From Herbaspirillum sp. SJZ107 (GTDB lineage: Bacteria; Pseudomonadota; Gammaproteobacteria; Burkholderiales; Burkholderiaceae_D), in contig NZ_VFNH01000001.1 in assembly GCF_006715485.1 (NCBI RefSeq), positions 744,001 through 808,000 on the forward strand: a stretch of DNA of 64,000 nucleotides. Reading direction: 5' to 3'. Numbering within the stretch: position 1 is the first letter of the stretch; every line of letters begins with the position of its first letter. Of the stretch, positions 1 to 7,507 are shown piece after piece. The notes under the pieces were generated by a model. That model saw nothing but the letters and a program-made list of their open reading frames with translations, made no database searches and was not told where the DNA came from. The position numbers and the translations under genes are program-made.

Positions 1-498
1 CTTCGATTCCTTCTCTTCATGCTTGTAGACCCAGTTGTAGTGGGTCGCATCGGTGCGCAGCAGTTCGACGCGCGGGCCGTCGAAGCGCAGCACCGGGATG
101 TTGATGGTGTGCTTCAGAAGGGCAAAGGGATTGAGGGAAAACGAAAACTGGCGCACGCTGGCCATGTCGCGCTGCGGCAGGCCGGCCGGGTTGCCGACGT
201 GAACGTCGTTGGCATACAGGTGCGGCCAGGGAATGTAGTCGCGCCAAGTGCGCTGGTTCGGGATGATGCTCTCCGACGGCCGCTCCCAGTGCACGTTCAG
301 GTCGCCGACGATGGCGAAGGGGCGGTCGATGGCTTCGCTGACCTTGGCGTTGAGCCAGGGCTTGGCGCGGTTCCAGTCGAAGGTGAGCAGGATGATGATG
401 GCGATGATCGGCAGGGCGATCAGGATACCGACGATGCTGAGGGTGATCTTCAGCGGGCGCGACATGTGTCCGGCCGGCTTGGGCTGCTGGTCTGTCAT
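1..498 (-). CDS. AsmA family protein, N-terminal part (runs off window)
   Basis: The reading frame is open from the ATG at 498 to the window edge (166 codons visible), so the C-terminus is missing. The protein has a short cytoplasmic N-terminus (MTDQQPKPAGHMSRP), one hydrophobic segment at about residues 17-40 rich in Ile and Leu, then a soluble part beginning FDWNRAKPWLNAKVSEA. That layout, with the FDWN..KPWLN..V motif after the membrane anchor, is typical of AsmA/YhjG-type proteins. These are inner-membrane-anchored periplasmic proteins linked to outer-membrane lipid homeostasis. The start follows a GGAC-containing leader. It is divergent from the DUF4398 lipoprotein gene at 681. Confidence 0.8.
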   Translation of the reverse strand, partial: MTDQQPKPAGHMSRPLKITLSIVGILIALPIIAIIILLTFDWNRAKPWLNAKVSEAIDRPFAIVGDLNVHWERPSESIIPNQRTWRDYIPWPHLYANDVHVGNPAGLPQRDMASVRQFSFSLNPFALLKHTINIPVLRFDGPRVELLRTDATHYNWVYKHEEKESK

Positions 499-680
499 GG
501 CTGTCCTCTATACGAGATGTTAGCCGCAGATTAACGTAAAGGTTTGTCCATCAATGTGCGGTGGCACACCGTGAGACGGGGAACTGCTGGGCAAGCGATG
601 GGCAATGTGCGCCAGCGAACCGAAAGCGTCTATTAATAGGGTTATAACGTTACCAACACTGAAAGCTTGAACAGGAGAAC

Positions 681-1079
681 ATGATGCCAAAACAATCGAT
701 GAATCCGCTGCAAGTGCTGCTGCGGGTCGGGGCTGCCGCCGCCGTATTGTCGCTGGCTGCCTGCGCCAGCGAGGAAAGGACCCCGGCGACGGCCGCTGTC
801 GCGGTGTCGCACAACGCCGTCGACAACGCGGTCTCGGCCGGCGCACCGGAACTGGCACCACAGGAAATCAATGCGGCGCGCGACAAGATGATGCGTGCCA
901 ACCAGGCGCTGGCCGCCAAGGATTACAAGCTGGCACGCGAGCTGGCGGTGCAGGCCCAGGCCGACGCCAAGCTGGCCCAGAGCAAGGCCGCCTCTGCCAA
1001 GGCCACGGCCGCCGCCGACGCCCTCAACCAGGACTTGCGCGTGCTGCGCCAGGAAGTCGACCGCGCCAATTCGCAATAA
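681..1079 (+). CDS. DUF4398 domain-containing lipoprotein
   Basis: A 132-residue protein with a lipoprotein signal (hydrophobic stretch ending LSLAAC, lipobox Cys about residue 28). The mature part is an Ala-rich helix: EINAARDKMMRANQALAAKDY, then AxxxAxxA heptad-like repeats, as in the DUF4398 family. It is probably an outer-membrane-anchored periplasmic coiled coil of unknown function. The start is set by AGGAGA at 673-678; a second ATG follows directly (684). It lies 31 nt before an OmpA lipoprotein that carries the same DUF4398-like helix, so the two are likely co-transcribed and work together at the envelope. Confidence 0.85.
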   Translation: MMPKQSMNPLQVLLRVGAAAAVLSLAACASEERTPATAAVAVSHNAVDNAVSAGAPELAPQEINAARDKMMRANQALAAKDYKLARELAVQAQADAKLAQSKAASAKATAAADALNQDLRVLRQEVDRANSQ

Positions 1080-1110
1080 GAAAAACAGCATCGATAGAAA
1101 GGGATAGCAC

Positions 1111-2034
1111 ATGAAAGCGCATTTCACGAAGTCGCTGATGCTCGCCGGCAGCGTATTCCTCGCCGCCTGCAGCTCCGTGCCGACCACCACCGCCACACTC
1201 GACGAGGCGCGCGCCGACTTCGTCGCCGCCAACAACAATCCGCAGGTGTCGAGCTACGCGCCGAACGAATTCCGCCAGGCCACCGAAGCGCTCGAACGCG
1301 CCAACCAGGCCGCCGCCAAGCGCGAGAGCCTGGACACCATCGACCGCCTGGCCTACGTGGCCAAGCAGCGCATCGCCACCGCCCAGGAAGTGGCGAAGGC
1401 CAAGACCGCCGAAGCCGAGATCGCCAACGCCAGCCGCGAACGCGACCGCGTGCAGCTGGAAGCCCGCACCGCCGAGGCCGAGCGTGCCAAGCGCGATGCC
1501 GCCGCTGCCCAGGCCCAGCTCGCCACCGCCCAGGCCCAGGCCGCCGATGCCCAGGCCCAGGCCCAGGCTGCTCAGCAGCAGGCTGCCCAGCTGGCCGAGC
1601 GTTCGGCCCGCCTGGAGGCCATCCTGGTCGAGCTGCACGCGCAGAAGACCGAGCGCGGCATGGTCGTGACCATCGGCGACGTCCTGTTCGACACCGACCG
1701 TGCCGAACTGAATGCGAACGGCGTCGCCACCGTCCGCAAATTGGCCGAGGTCATGGCGCAGAACCCGGATCGCACGGTCCTGGTCGAAGGATTTACCGAC
1801 AGCACCGGCAGCTCGGCCCATAACAAGGACTTGTCCGAGCGCCGCGCGGCGTCCGTGGCGCAGGCCCTGACCGGACTGGGCGTGCCGCGCGAACGCGTGG
1901 CCACGCGCGGCTACGGCGAGGCCTTCCCGGTCGCCGCCAACGACACGGCGGGCAACCGCCAGCGCAACCGCCGCGTGGAAATCGTGCTGTCGAACCAGGG
2001 CGCGGCGATTCCGCCGCGCGCAGCGCAACGCTGA
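1111..2034 (+). CDS. OmpA family lipoprotein with DUF4398-like N-terminus
   Basis: A 307-residue protein. Lipoprotein signal with lipobox LAAC (Cys20); residues about 30-90 resemble the DUF4398 helix; residues about 95-180 are a long Ala/Gln-rich coiled coil; residues about 184-300 are an OmpA C-terminal peptidoglycan-binding domain (VLFDTDRAEL, then the VEGFTDSTGS and ERRAASVAQAL motifs, ending NRRVEIVL). The expected role is tethering the outer membrane to peptidoglycan. It follows the DUF4398 lipoprotein by 31 nt and precedes a ferritin-like gene by 52 nt, so it sits in a probable envelope/stress operon. The low-complexity coiled coil (AQAQAQAAQQQ) may vary in length between strains. Confidence 0.9.
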   Translation: MKAHFTKSLMLAGSVFLAACSSVPTTTATLDEARADFVAANNNPQVSSYAPNEFRQATEALERANQAAAKRESLDTIDRLAYVAKQRIATAQEVAKAKTAEAEIANASRERDRVQLEARTAEAERAKRDAAAAQAQLATAQAQAADAQAQAQAAQQQAAQLAERSARLEAILVELHAQKTERGMVVTIGDVLFDTDRAELNANGVATVRKLAEVMAQNPDRTVLVEGFTDSTGSSAHNKDLSERRAASVAQALTGLGVPRERVATRGYGEAFPVAANDTAGNRQRNRRVEIVLSNQGAAIPPRAAQR

Positions 2035-2086
2035 ACCGCGCGCTGAACCGTCTTAACCCAAGCAAAAGAAATAAGGAAGAGTCATC

Positions 2087-2623
2087 ATGAACGAAACGAA
2101 TTCCAACCTCGGCCACGGCTTCGACGTCGCGGAAATCCGCCGCGCTGCCGCCAACCTCGAAGACGGCGCCGTGACCGACGGCTACGCCGCCGACCGCGAG
2201 GCCGTGATCTCGATGCTGAACGCCGCGCTCGCCACCGAACTGCTGTGCGTACTGCGCTACAAGCGCCACTACTTCACCGTCAGCGGCCCGAACACCGGCC
2301 ACATCAAGGCCGAGTTCCTCGAGCACGCCCAGCAGGAGCAGGACCATGCCGACCGTATCGCCGAGCGCATCGTCCAGCTGAACGGTTCGCCGAACTTCAA
2401 CCCGGCCACGCTGACCCAGCGCAGCCACGCCGAGTACGACGATTCCGACGACGTGCAGGCAATGATCCGCGCCGACCTCATCGCCGAGCGCGTCGCCATC
2501 GAATCCTATCGCCAGATGATCCAGGCGATCGGCGACAAGGACCCGACCACCAAGCTGATGCTGACGGAAATCCTTGCTACCGAAGAAGAGCACGCGGACG
2601 ACATGAGCGACCTGCTGGCCTGA
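2087..2623 (+). CDS. Ferritin-like (bacterioferritin/DPS-type) protein
   Basis: A 178-residue four-helix-bundle protein. Candidate di-iron ligands are E51, the E84-x2-H87 pair (EQDH), a Glu in the third helix (E134 or E139) and E166 to H169 (EEEH), matching the ExxH pattern of ferritin/bacterioferritin-type proteins. It has no signal peptide, so it should be cytoplasmic. It probably stores iron or protects against Fenton chemistry, and its position among envelope and stress genes suggests general stress control. The bacterioferritin haem-ligand Met is not evident, so a DPS-like or generic ferritin-like label is safer than bfr. Confidence 0.85.
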   Translation: MNETNSNLGHGFDVAEIRRAAANLEDGAVTDGYAADREAVISMLNAALATELLCVLRYKRHYFTVSGPNTGHIKAEFLEHAQQEQDHADRIAERIVQLNGSPNFNPATLTQRSHAEYDDSDDVQAMIRADLIAERVAIESYRQMIQAIGDKDPTTKLMLTEILATEEEHADDMSDLLA

Positions 2624-2671
2624 ACAAGAACCGATTACAAACCACCCCACCAACAACAACAGGAGTAGAAC

Positions 2672-3010
2672 ATGCTGAACAATATCCGCGCCACTGCCAA
2701 CGAAGCTGCCGTCAACAGCAAGCTGGACGATGCCAACACCGACGTGAAAGCCCTGGTCAAGGACGCGCAGTCGCTCCTGACCGCCGCCGCTGCCCTGACC
2801 GGCACCAAGGCCGACGATCTGCGCGAGCGCGGCATGGCCCTGCTGGATTCCGCGCTGGGCAAGGCCGGCAAGTACCAGGATCAAGCCGTCGTCAAGAGCA
2901 AGGAACTGGCGAAGACAGCCGATGTCTATGTCAAGGATAACCCGTGGCGTACCGTCGCCGTGGCGGCCGGTGTCGGCCTGCTGGTCGGTGTTGCATTAGG
3001 ACGTAAATAA
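2672..3010 (+). CDS. DUF883 family protein (ElaB/YqjD-like)
   Basis: A 112-residue protein: an amphipathic helical N-terminus (DANTDVKALVKDAQSLL), then DNPWRTVAVAAGVGLLVGVALG at the C-terminus. The DNPW motif followed by a single glycine-rich membrane helix is the hallmark of DUF883/ElaB/YqjD proteins. Those are C-tail-anchored inner-membrane proteins reported to associate with ribosomes in stationary phase in E. coli. A strong AGGAG lies upstream (2661-2665). The next gene starts 21 nt later and is YqjE-like, reproducing the yqjD-yqjE-yqjK order of enterics. Confidence 0.9.
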   Translation: MLNNIRATANEAAVNSKLDDANTDVKALVKDAQSLLTAAAALTGTKADDLRERGMALLDSALGKAGKYQDQAVVKSKELAKTADVYVKDNPWRTVAVAAGVGLLVGVALGRK

Positions 3011-3031
3011 TAGCGGACGGGGGCAGCAGCC

Positions 3032-3418
3032 ATGGATAACCAAGAAAACGTCGTGCACAGCCCCGGCCTGCTGGGCGGCATCACCGCGCTGGCCAAGAAC
3101 GTCGTCGGGCTGTTGGTCTCGCGTGCGGAACTGGCCGCGCTCGAAATGGCCGAGGTCCGCAACCACCTGATCGAACTGGTCGCCATCTTCGCTGTGGCGG
3201 TCATGGCGACCTGGTTCGCGCTGGCCTACGGCACCGCGACGATCGTGGCGCTGGCCTGGGATGAAATGGGCTGGAAGATCCTGCTGGTCATGTTCATCGT
3301 GTTCGTCGTCCTGACCGCAGTGCTGGTCATGAAGGGGATCTCGATGCTGAAACAGGGCAAGCTGACTTTCCCGGAAACCATGAAGGAACTGCGGAACGAC
3401 CGCGACATGTTGCTGTAA
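3032..3418 (+). CDS. Phage holin family / YqjE-like membrane protein (DUF1469)
   Basis: A 128-residue protein with a soluble N-terminus (LLGGITALAKNVVGLLVSRAELAALEMAE), two membrane helices at about residues 52-75 and 82-103, and a short basic tail. The ELAALE motif before two transmembrane segments is typical of YqjE (DUF1469, called holin-like by sequence only). It is not linked to phage genes here; the neighbours are the DUF883 gene and a small membrane protein, as in enteric yqj operons. Function is unknown beyond stress-related inner-membrane localisation. Confidence 0.85.
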   Translation: MDNQENVVHSPGLLGGITALAKNVVGLLVSRAELAALEMAEVRNHLIELVAIFAVAVMATWFALAYGTATIVALAWDEMGWKILLVMFIVFVVLTAVLVMKGISMLKQGKLTFPETMKELRNDRDMLL

Positions 3419-3446
3419 AGCGCTGATGTAAAAGGAGAGTGTTCCC

Positions 3447-3821
3447 ATGCAAGCAAAAGACTACCACGTCAGCCCCGGCCACAACGGTTCCCCCGAGGAG
3501 CGCAAGCGCGCGCTGCTGCGCGACGGCGAGTTCTACCGCGCGGGCGTCGCCCACGCGCGTGCCCAGATCACGCATTCGGCCCGTCCGGAAGTGATGTTCC
3601 ACTCGGTGCTCGACCACGCGACCTGGGTGCTGCGCACCCGCGCCGATGCGCTGCTGAAGCCGACCGGCACCAGCGTGTCGGTGCTGGCGCCGTACGCGCT
3701 GACCGCAATCAGCTTCATCCGCAAGCGCAAGCTCGGCAAGCAGGCACTCGGTGCCGGTGTCGTGCTCGGCGCGATCGGCTGGTATTTGCAGCGTAAACGC
3801 GCGCAGCAAGTGTCATACTGA
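3447..3821 (+). CDS. Small hypothetical protein, third gene of yqjDE-like operon
   Basis: A 124-residue protein, not recognised at family level. The N-terminal half is hydrophilic and basic; the C-terminal half has a weak hydrophobic stretch (SVSVLAPYALTAISFI) and a glycine-rich segment (LGAGVVLGAIGWYLQ) that could be a membrane helix, followed by a basic tail. A perfect AAGGAGA ribosome-binding site precedes the ATG. Its position after DUF883 and YqjE-like genes is where yqjK lies in E. coli, but I see no convincing YqjK similarity. Likely co-expressed with the two genes upstream. Confidence 0.75.
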   Translation: MQAKDYHVSPGHNGSPEERKRALLRDGEFYRAGVAHARAQITHSARPEVMFHSVLDHATWVLRTRADALLKPTGTSVSVLAPYALTAISFIRKRKLGKQALGAGVVLGAIGWYLQRKRAQQVSY

Positions 3822-3984
3822 GGTATGCTGATGCCGTAGCGTGCACTTTGCGGTTTGGGTTCAAGCTGCAGGGTGCGCGGAGCCACCGGGCCGATGCGTC
3901 GGCCCGGCGCCGCAGTTTATGGCAAGGCATGGCACGCACGACAGTGCCTGGTGTCATGCCGCAATGAATATGGTGGGGCTTGAG

Positions 3985-4019
3985 CGGCGCCGCAATCTTC
4001 GATTGGGCGCCGTCTTTTT
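3985..4019 (+). terminator. Rho-independent terminator
   Basis: Stem CGGCGCC plus CAATC pairing with GATTG plus GGCGCCG (one bulged G, TTC loop), followed by TCTTTTTG. It lies 164 nt beyond the end of the yqj-like operon and just before the convergent gene ending at 4045. Confidence 0.75.
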
Positions 4020-4044
4020 GTCTGCCGCTTGCGCGCCCGCGTGC

Positions 4045-4425
4045 TTACTGCACAGCGGGTTCGGCGCTCGCCGGCGTGGTCGTCACGCTGGTGGTGCTGG
4101 TGTCGCCGACCGTGGTGGTCCTGGTCGTCGTCACGCTGCCCATGCCGCCGGCGGCCTGTACCTGGGCCGGCGCCCCCTTCATGTCGTCCTGCCAGGTCTG
4201 GCGCGCCTGCTGCAGGCAGGCGCTGCGCCCGTCCGCCGGTCCCCTGGCGCAGGCGCGCTTGGCTTCGTCATAGGCCGCACCGATTTCCTTCTGCAATGTC
4301 TTCAGGGCCGCCTGCCGGCCTTCGCCCTGCGCCTTGCCGGCGTCGTTCTGCGCCTGGGCGGCGCTGCACAGCGCGAATACGCAGGCCAGTGCCAGGCCGC
4401 CCAAGGTCGGGATCGATGCTCGCAT
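4045..4425 (-). CDS. Small secreted protein with one C-x10-C pair
   Basis: A 126-residue protein. The start at 4425 is chosen because a perfect GGAGG lies 6 nt upstream and gives a clean Sec signal peptide (LACVFALCSAAQA, cleavage near residue 26). The mature part has a helical segment with AYDEAKRAC and a second Cys ten residues later (C59, C70), then a Thr/Ser-rich tail (TTTRTTTVGDTSTTSVTTT). The AYxxAKxxC-x10-C-x3-A pattern is the same unit found three times in the protein at 5198-5746. Presumably periplasmic with an intrachain disulfide. No known family recognised. Confidence 0.75.
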   Translation of the reverse strand: MRASIPTLGGLALACVFALCSAAQAQNDAGKAQGEGRQAALKTLQKEIGAAYDEAKRACARGPADGRSACLQQARQTWQDDMKGAPAQVQAAGGMGSVTTTRTTTVGDTSTTSVTTTPASAEPAVQ

Positions 4426-4456
4426 CGTGCCTCCTTCACATTTCCGTTTGCTCACG

Positions 4457-4479
4457 AAAAAGCCGGCGCAGGCGCCGGC
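4457..4479 (-). terminator. Probable terminator of glycine-zipper lipoprotein gene
   Basis: On the minus strand a GCCGGC/GCCGGC stem with a 6-nt loop is followed by TTTTT. It sits 38 nt after the stop of the gene ending at 4517. Confidence 0.55.
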
Positions 4480-4516
4480 GGATGGAATCGCGTTTCGGTA
4501 GCGGCGCAGTAGCGGC

Positions 4517-4984
4517 TCAGTAGCGATAGACGCGGCCATCGACGATGCGCACGCGGTTGCCTTCGCGCAGGTCATAGACGCTGTCCTGGGTCACGTCGCG
4601 GTACTCGCCATTGTCCAGGCGGACCCTCACCATATACATTTGCTGGCCTTCGGCATTGCGGTTGGCTTCGACCCGGTTGCCGATCACGGCCCCGGCCACG
4701 CCGCCGGCCACGGTGGCCGCAGTACGGCCGCCGCCGCTGCCGACCTGGTTGCCAGCCAGCGCACCGACCACGCCGCCGAGGAGGGCGCCACCGCCCCCGG
4801 TGCGGCCGTCGCCGCTGCTCACCTGGATCGATTCGATCGTGCCGTAGCCTGCCGAGGCCGTGTTGTCGTAGCCGTGGCGGTAGCCGTCGTTGCTGCCGTA
4901 ATAGGGTTGCGGGTTGCTGCTGGCGCAGCCGCCGAGGATCGCGCTGGCCGCGACCAGCGCGACCAAGGTATGAGGTGCTTTCAT
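4517..4984 (-). CDS. Glycine-zipper 2TM outer-membrane lipoprotein (SlyB/17-kDa antigen-like)
   Basis: A 155-residue protein. Lipobox ILGGC (Cys about residue 20). The central GGGALLGGVVGALAGNQVG and TVAGGVAGAVIGNRV segments form the two-helix glycine zipper of the Rickettsia 17-kDa antigen/SlyB family. The C-terminal part (MYMVRVRLDNGEYRDVTQD...LREGNRVRIVDGRVY) is the usual small beta domain. The start at 4984 is set by AGGAGA 8 nt upstream; an in-frame ATG at 5002 lacks a site. Likely an outer-membrane stress lipoprotein. Confidence 0.88.
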   Translation of the reverse strand: MKAPHTLVALVAASAILGGCASSNPQPYYGSNDGYRHGYDNTASAGYGTIESIQVSSGDGRTGGGGALLGGVVGALAGNQVGSGGGRTAATVAGGVAGAVIGNRVEANRNAEGQQMYMVRVRLDNGEYRDVTQDSVYDLREGNRVRIVDGRVYRY

Positions 4985-5197
4985 GACTTGTTCTCCTGGC
5001 AAAAATGTCAGTTCAGGTTAAGCACTCGTCCCACCAGGGTCTGTGCGATGGCTAACCGTGTCTTTATGCGCTGGAGCTATAGACTTTTATCAGCTTACAG
5101 GGGATTGCGCTGCATGTGTACGGCACCGAACAGAAAGCTTCCTTACAGCAGAGTAAAACGTCATCAAGGACTGAAAAGAACGAAAACAGGAGTCGTG

Positions 5198-5746
5198 ATG
5201 CGAACACCCCATATGATCTTGCTGCTGGCCGCCGCCCTGTTGTGGGCGGCCGGACATGCGCGTGCGGCCACCCCGGAAGCCAAGCTGGCCTACCAGCAGG
5301 CACGCGATGCCGCCGGCGCGGCCTACAAGAATGCGCGTGCCCGCTGCGATGCGATCACCGGCAATCCCAAGGACATGTGCGTCGCCGAGGCCAAGGCCCA
5401 GCGCGTGCAGGCCGAGGAATCCGCCCGCGCCCGCTATGAAGACACGCTGAAGGCCTTTACCCGCGCCCGCATGCGCATCGCCTCGGCCAATTACCAGCGC
5501 GACCAGGCACGCTGCGCCGGCATGACCGGCAACGACAAGGATGTCTGCAAGGCCCAGGCCAAGGCCACGCTGGTCGCGGCCGAAGCCGATGCCCGCGCCG
5601 ACCAGAAGACCATCGAGGCGCGCAACGATGCGCGCGCGGACAAGCTGAGCGCGGCCTACCGCGTCGAGATGGAGAAATGCGATGCCTTTGCCGGCGCTGC
5701 CAAGGACCAGTGCGTCTCGGCAGCCCGGACGGCATTCAACAGGTAA
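5198..5746 (+). CDS. Secreted protein with three C-x10-C repeats
   Basis: A 182-residue protein. Sec signal peptide ends GHARA (about residue 23). The mature protein is highly charged and helical and contains three repeats of about 55 residues, each with a cysteine pair spaced by exactly ten residues: C50/C61, C106/C117, C161/C172. Each pair encloses a G-x2-KD sequence (TGNPKDMC, TGNDKDVC, AGAAKDQC) and is preceded by AY/NY plus basic residues. It is expected in the periplasm with one disulfide per repeat. The start at 5198 has ACAGGAG upstream. The gene at 4045-4425 carries a single copy of the same unit. Function unknown. Confidence 0.8.
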   Translation: MRTPHMILLLAAALLWAAGHARAATPEAKLAYQQARDAAGAAYKNARARCDAITGNPKDMCVAEAKAQRVQAEESARARYEDTLKAFTRARMRIASANYQRDQARCAGMTGNDKDVCKAQAKATLVAAEADARADQKTIEARNDARADKLSAAYRVEMEKCDAFAGAAKDQCVSAARTAFNR

Positions 5747-5837
5747 CGAGGAATCGTTTCAACGAAGGGCGGATCGCTCCGCCACCCGCTCATCAGAGCT
5801 CAACCAGCAGCACATCATCAACAACAAGGAGTCCACC

Positions 5838-6152
5838 ATGAACATGACCAAACGCGTCGCAACCGCCATCTTCACCGCTACCGTTGCCTTCACCATCGTC
5901 GGCTGCTCGTCGACCGGCACCCGCGAGTCGACCGGCGAATACGTCGACGATTCCGTCGTCACCGGTAAGGTCAAGGCTGCGATCTTCAACGAGCCGAGCC
6001 TGAAGGCAACCGAGATCAACGTCGAGACCTACAAGGGCGACGTCCAGCTGTCGGGCTTCGTGGCTCAGGCACAAGATGCTCAGAAAGCCGCTGAAGTGGC
6101 ACGTGGCGTCAAGGGCGTGAACTCGGTCAAGAACGACATCCGCGTCAAGTAA
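5838..6152 (+). CDS. BON domain lipoprotein (OsmY-like)
   Basis: A 104-residue protein with lipobox IVGCSS (Cys about 23) and a single BON domain: DDSVVTGKVKAAIFNEPSLKA, VETYKGDVQLSGFV, then AAEVARGVKGVNSVKNDI. BON domains bind phospholipid membranes and appear in OsmY/DolP-like envelope stress proteins. The ATG at 5838 follows AAGGAGTCCACC. It is followed within 11 nt by a strong terminator, so it is the last gene of its transcript. Confidence 0.9.
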   Translation: MNMTKRVATAIFTATVAFTIVGCSSTGTRESTGEYVDDSVVTGKVKAAIFNEPSLKATEINVETYKGDVQLSGFVAQAQDAQKAAEVARGVKGVNSVKNDIRVK

Positions 6153-6162
6153 GCAGTCTACA

Positions 6163-6186
6163 ATGCCGGTCGATCCGGCATTTTTA
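6163..6186 (+). terminator. Rho-independent terminator
   Basis: Stem ATGCCGG/CCGGCAT with a 5-nt loop and TTTTTA. It ends 13 nt before the next start codon (6200), separating the BON gene from the permease gene. Confidence 0.85.
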
Positions 6187-6199
6187 TCAGGCAGGACAT

Positions 6200-7492
6200 A
6201 TGCAGCTCGCCAAACCAGGCCCGGCATCCTCCGGGGCAACCGAGCCGGCGGACCCGGCGACGCCCGCCGCGGAACCCGAGCCGGAGGCGGCTGCACGCGC
6301 CGCCGGCCTGTTGTCGCCGGCCGGCGCTCCCACCGGCGAAGCGCTGGGCGCCCAGCATGGCGGCCTGCGCCTGCCGATGCACGTCAATGCACGCGGGCTG
6401 TCGCTCGGCATCATCGCCACGGTGGCCTTCGTCTACGCCCTGCAATGGGCCAAGAATTTCTTCGTGCCGCTGTTGCTCGGCATTTTCATCGCTTACACGC
6501 TCAGTCCGGTCGTGCGGTGGCTCGAGCGCTGGCACATCAAGCGCGCCATCGGCGCCACCCTGGTCACCGGCCTGATCCTGGCCGGCATGGCGCTCACCGT
6601 GCAGCGCGTACAGGGCGAAATATTCAATATCGTCGACGAACTGCCGGCCCTGACGCACAAGGTGACCAAGCTGATCACCCAAGCCTCGGACGGCACCCCG
6701 TCGACCATCCAGCAGATGCAGGCCGCGGCGGCCGAGATCGAGCAGGCGGCGTCGAACTCCGGCGCCGATGCGCGCCGTGCGGCACAGCAGCGGCGCGCGG
6801 TAGCAGCTGCCGCCCAGCAGGCGGCCAGTGCCGGTTCCAGCAATTTCCGCATCATGGACTGGCTGCTGGCCGGTTCGGTCGGCCTTGCCAGCTTCCTTTC
6901 GCAGGCGACCATGGTGATCTTCCTGGTGTTCTTCCTTCTGCTGGCCGGTAACACCTTCAAGCGCAAGCTGGTCAAGCTGACCGGCCCCTCGCTGACCAAG
7001 AAAAAAGTTACTGTGCACATCCTCGAGGACATCAACACCTCGATCCAGAACTACATGTTCATGCTGCTGGTCACCAACGTGCTGCTGGCGCTGTTCATGT
7101 GGGTGGCGCTACGCCTGATCGGTCTGGAGAATGCCGGCGCCTGGGCCATCTTTGCCGGCGTCGCCCACGTGATGCCGTATTTTGGCCCGCTGCTGATCAC
7201 CACCGCCACCGGGCTGGTTGCCTTCCTGCAGTTCGAGTCGCTGCGCATGGTGATCCTGGTGGCGGGCGCCTCGATGGCGATCGCAACCCTGGTCGGCATG
7301 GTGGTTGCCACCTGGATGACCGGCAAGATCGCCAAGATGAACCCGGCGGCCGTCTTTGTCAGCCTGCTGTTCTGGGGCTGGCTATGGGGCATGTGGGGCC
7401 TGCTGCTCGGTGTGCCTATGGTCATGGTGATCAAGGTCGTCGCCGAGCGCGTGGAAGGGATGGAAGTGGTGGCGGAGCTGCTCGGCGAATAG
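6200..7492 (+). CDS. AI-2E family transporter (PerM/YdiK-like)
   Basis: A 430-residue inner-membrane protein. An Ala/Pro-rich cytoplasmic N-terminus of about 65 residues is unusually long. It is followed by paired membrane helices (LGIIATVAFVYALQWAKNFFVPLLLGIFIAYTL region), a periplasmic or cytoplasmic helical insert (about 150-215, Ala/Gln-rich) and a C-terminal group of five or more helices including GVAHVMPYFGPLL and FWGWLWGMWGLLLGVPMVMVIKV. The PYFGP and GxxLGxPM motifs are characteristic of the AI-2E/PF01594 family. Substrate is unknown; the AI-2 label is historical. A later in-frame ATG (6378) would remove the extension, but the AGGAC before 6200 supports the longer form. Confidence 0.88.
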   Translation: MQLAKPGPASSGATEPADPATPAAEPEPEAAARAAGLLSPAGAPTGEALGAQHGGLRLPMHVNARGLSLGIIATVAFVYALQWAKNFFVPLLLGIFIAYTLSPVVRWLERWHIKRAIGATLVTGLILAGMALTVQRVQGEIFNIVDELPALTHKVTKLITQASDGTPSTIQQMQAAAAEIEQAASNSGADARRAAQQRRAVAAAAQQAASAGSSNFRIMDWLLAGSVGLASFLSQATMVIFLVFFLLLAGNTFKRKLVKLTGPSLTKKKVTVHILEDINTSIQNYMFMLLVTNVLLALFMWVALRLIGLENAGAWAIFAGVAHVMPYFGPLLITTATGLVAFLQFESLRMVILVAGASMAIATLVGMVVATWMTGKIAKMNPAAVFVSLLFWGWLWGMWGLLLGVPMVMVIKVVAERVEGMEVVAELLGE

Positions 7493-7507
7493 CGCCTGCA
7501 TCCACCG

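Noticed and set aside
1500..1610. GCCCAGGCCCAG-type repeats in the OmpA lipoprotein gene as a tandem repeat locus
   Set aside because: They encode the Ala/Gln coiled coil of the lipoprotein. They are irregular, so not a microsatellite or regulatory repeat, though strain length variation is possible.
3032..3418. Phage holin annotation as evidence of a prophage
   Set aside because: The phage holin family name is historical for YqjE. The neighbours are DUF883 and stress genes; no phage structural or lysis genes are present.
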